Source: Bradyrhizobium sp. SZCCT0148
GTDB taxonomy: Bacteria; Pseudomonadota; Alphaproteobacteria; Rhizobiales; Xanthobacteraceae
Direction: 5' to 3'
Assembly (NCBI RefSeq): GCF_018129985.1
Contig: NZ_JAFCKT010000013.1
Coordinates: 100,822-164,821, forward strand
Length of the DNA stretch: 64,000 nt
Below, in pieces: positions 17,057 to 24,732 of the stretch (position 1 is the stretch's first letter; every line of letters begins with the position of its first letter). The notes beneath the pieces are model-generated. The model was not told the origin of the DNA. It was given only the letters and a program-made list of their open reading frames with translations, and did no database searches. Position numbers and translations under genes: made by a program.

Positions 17057-19121
17057 AGCCCATCTCCTCTACTGGCAGCGGAATTCTCATGAATAGCGAC
17101 GTGCCATGACCGGGCTCGGATTCGATCGCCAACGATCCGCCCAACAGCGTCAGGCGCTCTTCTATGACGGAGAGGCCTAATTTTGCATGGCGGCCGTCAC
17201 TACGGGAGAACCCCTTAAGGTCGAAGCCGTTGCCGTCGTCTTCGACGACGATCCTCAGCTCTGTTGCGCGCCGATCAATCACAACACTGACGTTTCTCGC
17301 CCGGGCGTGCTTGACCACGTTGTTTACGGCCTCCTGGACGGCCCGATAGGCCGCTATTTCGACGTCCTGACCGAGGCGATCCCTTTTGCCCAGCGGCTGA
17401 AAATCGACACTCATCCCGAAGCGGCGCTGGATTTCGGCACAAAACGCTTCGAGCGCCTTGTAGAGGCCGAGATCGTCAAGGGCCGTCGGCCGCAGATCCG
17501 CGGCGACTTGATGGATATCGCGGCCGATCCCCCTTGCCAGCCCTTGCAACCAATTGAGCTTTTCCAAGCCGAGCTTCCGTTTCTGGCTTGCGCCGAAGAA
17601 TGGCTCGAGGCCCTTCAGGCCGAGAAGGAGCCCCGTGACCGTCTGGCCGATCTGGTCGTGGAGTTCTCTTGCGATCCGACGACGTTCGTTCTCCTCCGCC
17701 TCCGAAAGACGTCTGAGCAACTGCTGCCGTTCCAGCTCGGCCCGCTTGGTCTCATCGATATCCAGGATGACCCCGTATACAACGTCCAGATTGTTTTCGT
17801 CGAGCCTGGAGAGGCGTCCGCTGGCTCGCAGCCACCTGCCATGAGGTGGAGCGGTACGAAAATCGGCGATTGCGACGTTCCCCGAACGGCAACTGAGCAG
17901 CGATGCCTCAAACTTCTGTTGGTCAGCAGGATCGATGCTGCTCAGCATCCGCTCGACGGGCAGGCTCATGTCGCCGTCGGAGCGCGAGCCTTCGATCTGG
18001 AGCATCTCGCGTGCGCGGGGCGATACCAGCGCTTCTCTGGTCGTAAAATCCCAACTGAATACGCCAAGGTCTGCCGCATCGATCGTCAGCCTGCGTCGCT
18101 CCTCACTGGCACTGAGCGCCAATGCTGCCTGTGCCTCTTGCTCTCGCCGGCGAAGCGAGATGTCGCGGATCGTGTACCACGCCAGTGTGAGGGCCAGTAC
18201 GAAGCTCAGGACTCCTCCGCCGGCGAGAAACATCGCAGAGCGCTGCACCGGACCGTTGAGCTCCTGCGTCGGTATTCCAAAATGAACCGACCATCCGCTG
18301 GTTTCTGGAATGACCTTGTAGATCGAATCGACCTGGTCGCCGGCGGGTGTGGTCTTGACGTAACTTCCTTCCGGCGCGGAGGCGATCGCTTCGCGGACCG
18401 TGGCGCTTGCAGACTGCCCGAGTTCGGATTGCTCGCCGAAGGTGCGGGCCACGATATTGCCCTTGGCGTCGACGACAAAGCCCACCCAACCTGCCGGTGC
18501 TCCTGCGCTCTTCAAGATCTGGTTGATCGCATCGGGCACCAGAGCCACGGTCAACACAAACCTCAACTGCCCGTCGCGTTCGACCGGGGCCCTGACCGCA
18601 ACCACGCGCTTGCCGGTGAGAGGACTTCGGGGGCCAATTCCGCCGATCGCCGGCTTCCTCGTCTTCAGGATCTGCTCGAAATTCTCGCGATCGGCGATGA
18701 CGCGCATTCCGTCTCCGAGTGGGCGGCTAACGTCGAGCACCTGATTCCCATCGGGATCGACGAGCTGAATCGTCTGCCAAAGCAGGCGGGCTTCGTTGAT
18801 GCGTGTAGCCTCGCGATAGAATGCATCGAGATCCGGCTTATCGAGCGTGGCGGAAGCTGCAAGAGTTTCGGCGATCTCGAGCTGGAGACTTATTTCGGAA
18901 GCCAGGCGGTTGACGACGTTGTCCAGCGTCTCCACCGCGGCCGTCTGGGAGCCACGGCGTTGTTGCTGAGCATTCAGGAATACGACCCATCCTGCAAAAA
19001 GCGCCAAGGGCATGGCTGCGGCAATGAAGACAAGGATCAGGGGACGGCGGGCCGCGCGCCGGGCGCTCGACGCCGGCCTTTCCAAGCCAGCAGGATTCAA
19101 ATGAGACGGCCAAACGACCAC
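17028..19121 (-). CDS. Membrane sensor histidine kinase (Cache-PAS-HisKA_3-HATPase)
   Basis: 697 residues, GTG start with GAGGAAG upstream. TM1 is about residues 28-50 and TM2 about 295-318, with a ~240-residue periplasmic sensor between them (Cache-like, with VDPDGNQVLDVSRPLGDGMR and GPRSPLTGKRVVAVRAPV). A PAS-like cytoplasmic domain follows (AADLGVFSWDFTTREALVSPRAREML), then HisKA_3 with the phospho-His in RRIARELHDQIGQTVTG. The HATPase domain has the N box EAVNNVVKHA, G1 VVEDDGNGFD and G2 GLSVIEERLTLLGG. Partner is the overlapping NarL-type regulator. The ligand is unknown; Cache sensors commonly bind small organic acids. Confidence 0.93.
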   Translation of the reverse strand: MVVWPSHLNPAGLERPASSARRAARRPLILVFIAAAMPLALFAGWVVFLNAQQQRRGSQTAAVETLDNVVNRLASEISLQLEIAETLAASATLDKPDLDAFYREATRINEARLLWQTIQLVDPDGNQVLDVSRPLGDGMRVIADRENFEQILKTRKPAIGGIGPRSPLTGKRVVAVRAPVERDGQLRFVLTVALVPDAINQILKSAGAPAGWVGFVVDAKGNIVARTFGEQSELGQSASATVREAIASAPEGSYVKTTPAGDQVDSIYKVIPETSGWSVHFGIPTQELNGPVQRSAMFLAGGGVLSFVLALTLAWYTIRDISLRRREQEAQAALALSASEERRRLTIDAADLGVFSWDFTTREALVSPRAREMLQIEGSRSDGDMSLPVERMLSSIDPADQQKFEASLLSCRSGNVAIADFRTAPPHGRWLRASGRLSRLDENNLDVVYGVILDIDETKRAELERQQLLRRLSEAEENERRRIARELHDQIGQTVTGLLLGLKGLEPFFGASQKRKLGLEKLNWLQGLARGIGRDIHQVAADLRPTALDDLGLYKALEAFCAEIQRRFGMSVDFQPLGKRDRLGQDVEIAAYRAVQEAVNNVVKHARARNVSVVIDRRATELRIVVEDDGNGFDLKGFSRSDGRHAKLGLSVIEERLTLLGGSLAIESEPGHGTSLFMRIPLPVEEMGYVPDPDHVD

Positions 19122-19259
19122 GTTTCGGCTCTTCCTCGACGCTTCTGTTGCAAGTCAGGTTTTTCCCGACACAGCCCGATGGCCACCCTGACTCCCAGGA
19201 TGCTTCGATCCAGCTCATGCTACAGGCAATCATTGTTGCGGTCTAGAATTTGGCTTGAC

Positions 19260-20060
19260 ATGGAACATTCATCATCGTCGCGGCTGTTACTCGATGACAA
19301 ACTCGACGTGGGCCGGCCCCGCGAAGATGACGCTTTCTGCGCCGTTGGCGGAAACGAGCTCGTGGCACGGCTGTCGGCGTCGTCGCGATCTCGCCTGCTC
19401 GATAGTTGCGAGACGGTACCTCTGAACAAGGGGCAAATTCTCTACGATCGCGGCATGCCTTTGCGATACGCATATTTCATCGATTCGGGCGGATGTTCCG
19501 TCACGACCCGGGCGGGCGACTGCTTGCCCGTCGAGATCCATACCCTCGGGATGAAGGATTTCGTTGGTGTGCCGCTTGTCCTCGGCATGCACGTCTCGCC
19601 GCATCGCTGCAGCGTACGAATGCGGGGGCAGGCGCTGCGTATCCCGTCCGTGCAGCTGATCCCCTTGATCAAGCGAGACGTCGAGATCGAGAAACTTCTT
19701 CTTGGGTATGTGCAGGCGACGCTGATTCACAGCGCGCAATTGTCGGCTTGCAATGCCAGGCACTCGCTGCACCAGCGTCTGGCGCGCTGGCTACTGGTCG
19801 CAAGCGACAGGTTCGGATCTCTCGAGGTGCCTTTTACGCACAGCTATATCGCCAATGCGCTCGCGGTCAGGCGCGCCGGCGTTACGGTTGCTCTAGGAAA
19901 TATGGTGCGCGAAGGCGTGATTGGATGCCGGAGAGCGGGATTGGTTGTGATGGATCCGGCCAGGCTCAAGACGATGTCGTGCGATTGTCAGAGCATCATT
20001 CTCGCGGCGCACAACCGCCCTTGTCCGGTACCGCCCCTGCGTGTTGCATATTCTGGGTAG
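19260..20060 (+). CDS. Crp/Fnr-family transcriptional regulator
   Basis: 266 residues. The frame is open far upstream, but that part is antisense to the histidine kinase, so I start at the ATG at 19260 in the divergent promoter region. An N-terminal cyclic-nucleotide-binding-like beta-roll (about 45-150) is followed by a dimerisation helix (SAQLSACNARHSLHQRLARWLLV) and the DNA-binding part PFTHSYIANALAVRRAGVTVAL. It lacks the four spaced N-terminal cysteines of an oxygen-sensing Fnr cluster; the cysteines seen are scattered. It is a paralogue of the truncated regulator at the left edge. Being divergent from the kinase suggests it belongs to the same stress circuit. Confidence 0.88.
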   Translation: MEHSSSSRLLLDDKLDVGRPREDDAFCAVGGNELVARLSASSRSRLLDSCETVPLNKGQILYDRGMPLRYAYFIDSGGCSVTTRAGDCLPVEIHTLGMKDFVGVPLVLGMHVSPHRCSVRMRGQALRIPSVQLIPLIKRDVEIEKLLLGYVQATLIHSAQLSACNARHSLHQRLARWLLVASDRFGSLEVPFTHSYIANALAVRRAGVTVALGNMVREGVIGCRRAGLVVMDPARLKTMSCDCQSIILAAHNRPCPVPPLRVAYSG

Positions 20061-20137
20061 CGTAGCGGCAGTCTGGTTCACTCGTAGGGGACCGAGCAGT
20101 ACCCACGGTTCGAAACAGGTTGGCAGAGAGGCGGGAA

Positions 20138-20353
20138 ATGTCGTCGCAAGACATCAAGATGCGAACTGACGCTGAGGTCCTGGTGGCCGCCGTGGAGGAG
20201 GCCCAACGACTGCTCGCTGCTTACGAGAACCCCTGCTGTCATCGGACCAGAGATGACATCATCGCCATGGTCGAGTTCATCATTTGCAACCCTTCTGTCA
20301 CGCGCGCAATGCTGCGCCAAAAAATGCGCAGCCGCCTCAAGCTGGTCGGATGA
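20138..20353 (+). CDS. Small hypothetical protein
   Basis: 71 residues from the ATG at 20138, which has GAGGCGGGAA just upstream. The product is helical and hydrophilic, with SQDIKMRTDAEVLVAAVEEA, AYENPCCHRTRDDIIAMVEF and a basic end (MLRQKMRSRLKLVG). It has two adjacent cysteines. I do not recognise a family. It lies between the Crp/Fnr gene and the PRC-barrel gene on the same strand and may share their regulation. Confidence 0.6.
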   Translation: MSSQDIKMRTDAEVLVAAVEEAQRLLAAYENPCCHRTRDDIIAMVEFIICNPSVTRAMLRQKMRSRLKLVG

Positions 20354-20442
20354 ATGTCCGCGGGCGTACCGCGAATCCGACGATACGAAACTTCCGATCG
20401 CGACACGAGTTGACGATGATCTAACAACAAGGAGAAATCGTC

Positions 20443-20955
20443 GTGAAGAAAACTCAAACTCTCTGCCTTATCGCATCAGCGATGCTGATGGCGACACCAG
20501 TCTTGGCGCAAGCCCCCCAGAGCGGTGCGACAGCTACGGCGCCCAATAATCAATCAACGACTGCTTCGACGGCATCGATGCACAAGCAAGGCGAATGGCG
20601 TGCGTCGAAATTGGTTGGCGTGAACGTCTACAACAACAGCAATGAGAAGATCGGCGACATCAACGATCTGATCCTGGATTCCAGCGGCCGGGTTGCCAAT
20701 GTGGTGATCGGCGTGGGCGGCTTTCTTGGAATGGGCGAGCACAATGTTGCCGTAGCCTTCGATCAGCTGAAATTCTCGAAAGTACCGGTGAATACGGCGT
20801 CGAACGCTGGTGCCGGAAAGACCGGAAGCGCAAGCTCGGTGACGACGGGAAGTGCGTCGACGTCGGTAAACCGCAATGACAACTGGTATCCGGATCACGT
20901 GGTGCTGAATGCCGACAAGGATCAATTGAAGAAGATGCCTGAATTCAAGTACTGA
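20443..20955 (+). CDS. Exported PRC-barrel domain protein
   Basis: 170 residues, GTG start with AAGGAGAAATCGTC in front. The signal peptide is about residues 1-23 (LCLIASAMLMATPVLAQA). A Q/T/A-rich linker leads to a PRC-barrel (about 50-115) with ASKLVGVNVYNNSNEKIGDI, NDLILDSSGRVANVVIGVGGFLGMGEHNVAV and FDQLKFSK. Exported PRC-barrel proteins are common and often stress-induced in rhizobia; their biochemical role is not settled. A strong terminator follows at 20992-21024. Confidence 0.88.
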   Translation: MKKTQTLCLIASAMLMATPVLAQAPQSGATATAPNNQSTTASTASMHKQGEWRASKLVGVNVYNNSNEKIGDINDLILDSSGRVANVVIGVGGFLGMGEHNVAVAFDQLKFSKVPVNTASNAGAGKTGSASSVTTGSASTSVNRNDNWYPDHVVLNADKDQLKKMPEFKY

Positions 20956-20991
20956 GACCGACCACTGTCGCACTTTCACCGCGGGCTGGCC

Positions 20992-21024
20992 AAGGCGGTG
21001 TCATCGCAGATGGCGCCGCCTTTT
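20992..21024 (+). terminator. Intrinsic terminator after the PRC-barrel gene
   Basis: AAGGCGGTGTCAT pairs with ATGGCGCCGCCTT (two G-U wobbles in RNA) around the loop CGCAG, followed by TTTT. It lies 37 bases after the stop codon. Confidence 0.8.
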
Positions 21025-21046
21025 CGGCTGTCTTCGAGTGTGTGAT

Positions 21047-21355
21047 CTACTTCGTTTGCGTTGAGACGAATGCAGCTTGAACTTCCGGTTTGAATCGATC
21101 AGCTTGCGCCGCGCTGGCTGAGGCAGCCCTGATTTCGGGTTTGCTCACCGGATAGGCCGCTGATCGTTGCCGAGCGGCGCCCGATTGGATTCCTCCGTCG
21201 ACAATCGGCTTGCCATTGTCTGGCGGTGCGCGCTCTTTCGGGCAGTGGTCAGCGTATCTCTCGACGATCTTCGGCCTCCAAAGAAGCTGACAGAGGTCCC
21301 CGCTACGAGGAACGATCCTCTCCTCTGCCAGTTGCTCGGCGACGGACATTCGCAT
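21047..21355 (-). CDS. Possible hypothetical protein divergent from the DUF1236 gene
   Basis: A 102-residue ORF (MRMSVAEQLAEERIVPRSGD at the N-terminus, charged throughout, ending VSTQTK) in the otherwise empty 400 bases between the terminator and the next gene. Its amino-acid mix looks like protein rather than shadow, but there is no strong ribosome site and no known family. The open frame extends upstream antisense to the DUF1236 gene, which I disregard. Confidence 0.35.
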   Translation of the reverse strand: MRMSVAEQLAEERIVPRSGDLCQLLWRPKIVERYADHCPKERAPPDNGKPIVDGGIQSGAARQRSAAYPVSKPEIRAASASAAQADRFKPEVQAAFVSTQTK

Positions 21356-21425
21356 TGCAAGACTGCATCGATTTGTCCGCCTCATCCAATTGGAGTTAGC
21401 GAACAACCGAGAGGAGGAATGCAGC

Positions 21426-23087
21426 ATGAAAAGAATGAAGAGCAGGTTTTTGGTCACGACAGCGATGCTGCTGGCCAGCATAGGCCTTGCGTCTGCACAG
21501 GGTGTGAGCGGAGGAGGGGCGGGGAGCGGGACGCCTGAAAAAGGAATGTCCGGTGGCCATGCCGGTGGGGCGGGCAGCGGCGCTTCCAGTCGGGAAGGTG
21601 CTTCCCACAATGAATCAATGACACAAGGCCGAGGATCAGGATCTCGCGAGAGTGAGCAGGCCGAAGGCCCCTCCGCAGGAAACAGCGAGGCCAGCCGGGC
21701 GCAGAGCCGGGAATCCGGCTCGCATGAGCAGGGCCGCGCTGAAGGCTCGCGGGAGAGCAGCAAAGGGCAGACGGCGGACCGCGACAATACGCGCCGCTCA
21801 GGGGAATCCAGCAAGGAGCATGAAGCCAGCAAGGAGGAGCGCGATAGTAGTAAGGACCATGCTCAGCAGCACGGCCAAAAGGGCAAGGATCAGGCGGCCG
21901 GTCAGGCCAAGTCCGACCGTGACAGTAAGCAGCGGGCGGATGACCGTACGCAGGACAAGGGCAAGAGCGACGCCAACGCCGACAACAAGACAAAGAGCCG
22001 CCAGAGCGGATCCGGCCAAACTGCACAGGAGCAGAATTCGAGCTCAGCCAGCCAGAATGCGGCACAGGGCCGCACCGACGCGCAGGATCAGGCTCATAAT
22101 CAGATCTCGGCCAGTACTCAGACCCAGAGTGGCAAGCAGGTGACGGCGGAGCAGCGCACGACGCTGCAGCAGTCGGTCGTGCAGGCCAGCAAGGCTCCCC
22201 ACATCAACGCCAGCTCGATCAATTTCCAGGTTCGTACCGGCATCGCGGTTCCATCCAGCGTGACAATCGCCTCGGTTTCCACGTATCCGGCTCTGATCGA
22301 TGTTTTCCCTGCCTATCGCGACGATAGCTTCTTCGTCGTGGAGGATGAGGTCGTGATTGTCGACCATGATCGTCGCATCGTCGACGTGGTGCCGGTCGGT
22401 GCCGGCGGGCGCTTCGCCGGCGCTGCCAGCCATGGGGGCGGCACGAGTAGCGGCAGCAGCACTTTAGCGGCCGTTGACCTACCGGCTGATGACATCCGCG
22501 TCATCCAGCGCGTGTTGATCGACCGTGGCATTCTGCATGGCGAAGCCGACGGCATTTGGGGCCCCGAGACTCGCGAGGCAATCACCGTCTATCAGCGACA
22601 GCAAGGGATCGCTGTGACGGGCACCATCGATATGCGCACGGTTTCGTCGCTTGGCGTCTCCAACCGGCTGAGCCAGCAGGCAAACCAAAGCATCCAGTCA
22701 CAATCCACGTCCGCTGGCGCTCAGAACTCGGCTGGGATGCAGACCCCAACCGGCAACCAGGCCGCCACCGGTCAGGGACAATCCGGTACCGGCACTGCTC
22801 GGAGCCAGACGGGTCAACCGACGGACCAGCTGAACGCCGGCACCGCTGAGTCGAAGCAGCCCACGAACCAGAAGAACACGGCCGAGCAGGCACCGAACCA
22901 TAATTCCGGCCAGGCGCAGAACCAGCCGTCTTCAACGACGGGACGGAACTCGCCTAATCCGTCGACTACGACTGGTCAGGCTAACCAGCCGTCGCCGAGC
23001 GGAAACTCGTCGACAGCTAATCATCCGAGTGCGAACCAGACTACATCCCCGAATGGGTCGACGGACTCGGGTACGAACAAGAAGTAG
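21426..23087 (+). CDS. Exported DUF1236/peptidoglycan-binding protein with long low-complexity linkers
   Basis: 553 residues from the ATG at 21426 (GAGAGGAGGAATGCAGC in front). The signal peptide is about 1-24 (FLVTTAMLLASIGLASAQG). Residues ~25-240 are a low-complexity S/Q/E/K/R/G region with many SREXG- and AQ-type repeats. Next comes a DUF1236 unit (about 268-325, VPSSVTIASVSTYPALIDVF and EVVIVDHDRRIVDVVP), then a peptidoglycan-binding domain (about 355-408, VLIDRGILHGEADGIWGPET). A Q/N/T/S-rich tail follows. The tethering domain suggests a cell-wall-associated periplasmic protein with a flexible charged brush. Confidence 0.85.
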   Translation: MKRMKSRFLVTTAMLLASIGLASAQGVSGGGAGSGTPEKGMSGGHAGGAGSGASSREGASHNESMTQGRGSGSRESEQAEGPSAGNSEASRAQSRESGSHEQGRAEGSRESSKGQTADRDNTRRSGESSKEHEASKEERDSSKDHAQQHGQKGKDQAAGQAKSDRDSKQRADDRTQDKGKSDANADNKTKSRQSGSGQTAQEQNSSSASQNAAQGRTDAQDQAHNQISASTQTQSGKQVTAEQRTTLQQSVVQASKAPHINASSINFQVRTGIAVPSSVTIASVSTYPALIDVFPAYRDDSFFVVEDEVVIVDHDRRIVDVVPVGAGGRFAGAASHGGGTSSGSSTLAAVDLPADDIRVIQRVLIDRGILHGEADGIWGPETREAITVYQRQQGIAVTGTIDMRTVSSLGVSNRLSQQANQSIQSQSTSAGAQNSAGMQTPTGNQAATGQGQSGTGTARSQTGQPTDQLNAGTAESKQPTNQKNTAEQAPNHNSGQAQNQPSSTTGRNSPNPSTTTGQANQPSPSGNSSTANHPSANQTTSPNGSTDSGTNKK

Positions 23088-23265
23088 GCCGCGCAGCAGC
23101 AAAGGGGTCTTGCTTCGGCTTGGCCCCTGTCTGCGTGCCATATAACCGGGCGGCAAAGTCGCGCGGGCCATGCCGTGGCTGCGCGGGCATGCCATTCCGA
23201 GACGCCCGGTACATGACAGGGAGGTGCGCCGCAGACGCACAAGCGGGCCGAGCGGACGCAGCCGC

Positions 23266-23766
23266 TCAGAGCCTGTGCTTCTGAATTGGAATTGTCCTAG
23301 CTTCGAACGACCCCAGCAGTTGACTGAAGGCCGGGCTCGCCGCGCGGCGGAGTTCTTCGAGATTCTTCTGCGAGAGAGATTTTAGCTTCCGCTCACCCGT
23401 CCTGGTCAGCTTGAGATGTACTCGTCGTGCATCTGCCGGATCCGCGACGCGGCTTACCAGTCCAAGCTTGGCCAGGCGATCGATCAATTCGACGGCCGAG
23501 TGGTGGCGGATCAGAAGAAACCTTGCCACGTCGCCGATGGTAGCCGGTCCCGTGGGTACGAAGCCTTTGATGCCGAGCAGGGCCTGGTGCTGTGTGGGCG
23601 TCAATCCCTGTTGCGCAGCAGCTGCTTCGCTGAACGCAAGAAAACTCCTGATCTGAAATCGAAAATGTGCCAATGCTGCGTAGTCGGACTCGCGCATGGT
23701 GCGTCGAGCCCGCCGCTGAGGGGACCCAGTTTCCTTGATGCGCTGCGCCTTTTTCGATCGAACCAT
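23266..23766 (-). CDS. MarR-family transcriptional regulator
   Basis: 166 residues from the ATG at 23766; a TTG at 23811 could extend it. After a basic N-terminal stretch comes the winged-helix core (FRFQIRSFLAFSEAAAAQQG, LTPTQHQALLGIKG, TIGDVARFLLIRHHSAVELIDRLAKLGLV) and the wing with the DxRRVHLKLTRTG signature (DPADARRVHLKLTRTGERKL). MarR proteins usually bind short palindromes and are released by phenolic or oxidative ligands. A 17-bp palindrome lies 760 bases away at 24529 in front of the ABC importer; a link is possible but not shown. Confidence 0.9.
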   Translation of the reverse strand: MVRSKKAQRIKETGSPQRRARRTMRESDYAALAHFRFQIRSFLAFSEAAAAQQGLTPTQHQALLGIKGFVPTGPATIGDVARFLLIRHHSAVELIDRLAKLGLVSRVADPADARRVHLKLTRTGERKLKSLSQKNLEELRRAASPAFSQLLGSFEARTIPIQKHRL

Positions 23767-23873
23767 CTTGTGGGCTTCCGGCCTTGCCGTGCGTGAGGCA
23801 GCATTATTCAAAAGTAGCAGAAGGCGGTTCGTCGGGCCATCGGTCGGGGAAGCGACACACAGCTATTAGCGAT

Positions 23874-24485
23874 CTATTCGATACCAGACAGAAGAATCTT
23901 GACCAGGACGATCTGAAACGCAATCGGAATACGCACACTTTTGCGCCGGACTGAACGCTGGAGCGCGCCGACGACCTCAGCACGGGTTAAGACACCCGCG
24001 GACGCGTTGGCGATCAGTCCGCTCCACATCTGCGAGAGCGACCCGCCGGGAGGGATCACTGGCCTGATCGTCACCCCGCAGCCCTGGGCCCAGTCGACGA
24101 TTTCCCTCAAGGTTTGAGGACCGCAATTGCGGGCAGCTGCAAGACGCTCAGCCGTCAGCGCCCGCAGCAATTCGCGCGAGGGCGACCAATTCCCCTTCGG
24201 CGACTGCTCGCCGGTGAGTTCGAGCGCGAGTTCCTTCAGGACATTCTGGGCGCGCACGCTCAGTCGCTTCATCGGCGCGGGCGCACGCTCGGCCTGAACC
24301 GAGCCAATGGCCGCTCCGACTTTGCCGACCGTCTGGTTGCGCGGTTGGCAGGAACCCTTGTCAGCCTGCGTCGGAACACGCTGCGTGCTTGCCTCTCGCT
24401 CCAATAACGGAGCCTCTTGCCGATCCGCTTGCTGAGACCAGGATCGTCGCCTTCGAACGCTTGCCGCCATCGTGTTCCGCATCAT
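23874..24485 (-). CDS. Protein with an RNA polymerase alpha-CTD-like helix-hairpin-helix domain
   Basis: 203 residues. The N-terminal ~70 residues are basic and disordered-looking. Residues ~73-135 (MKRLSVRAQNVLKELALELT ... LLRALTAERLAAARNCGPQTLREIVDWAQGCGV) follow the RpoA C-terminal-domain pattern. LSVRAQNVLKEL stands for LSVRTxNCLKxE, and AARNCGPQTLREI for the LRTPNFGRKSLNEI hairpin, except that an insert separates the two halves. A helical C-terminus with AGVLTRAEVVGALQRSVRRK follows. There is no alpha N-terminal domain, so it is not RpoA. A role in touching promoter DNA or RNA polymerase is inference. Confidence 0.6.
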   Translation of the reverse strand: MMRNTMAASVRRRRSWSQQADRQEAPLLEREASTQRVPTQADKGSCQPRNQTVGKVGAAIGSVQAERAPAPMKRLSVRAQNVLKELALELTGEQSPKGNWSPSRELLRALTAERLAAARNCGPQTLREIVDWAQGCGVTIRPVIPPGGSLSQMWSGLIANASAGVLTRAEVVGALQRSVRRKSVRIPIAFQIVLVKILLSGIE

Positions 24486-24528
24486 TGCCTCGTCAAGCTC
24501 GTCGGAGACTACTCACAAAGACTAATAT

Positions 24529-24545
24529 ATATCGTGATACGATAT
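24529..24545. promoter_or_regulatory. 17-bp palindromic operator-like site upstream of the ABC importer
   Basis: ATATCGT and ACGATAT are perfect 7-bp arms around GAT, in an AT-rich patch that stands out from the surroundings. It lies about 190 bases before the substrate-binding protein gene and 44 bases before the divergent alpha-CTD-like gene, so it could control either. The size and symmetry suit a MarR or GntR dimer. Confidence 0.6.
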
Positions 24546-24732
24546 GTTTTCACGAGACAATTTGCGCCGTTCGACCAAAGGCGAAATTGACAGAAGACGT
24601 TCACGAGCAATGTTTACATGCAAGAGCTGCACGCGGATGTGATGTGCCCGGCGCACGCAGGCCTTTGAGGCCCGCTGCCCGGGACAGGTCGTGCTGTGCC
24701 AGCAATCAAGGACGACATCGGAGGAAACGATC

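Noticed and set aside
17187..19259. Very long plus-strand open frame (part of a 957-codon ORF) antisense to the histidine kinase
   Set aside because: It is the GC-rich shadow of a clear histidine kinase; no domain is recognised in it. Only the part from 19260, the Crp/Fnr gene, is real.
20410..20423. TTGACGATGATCTA as a FixK/Fnr box before the PRC-barrel gene
   Set aside because: It has a mismatch in the second half-site and lies only about 20 bases before the start codon, too close for a normal activator site.
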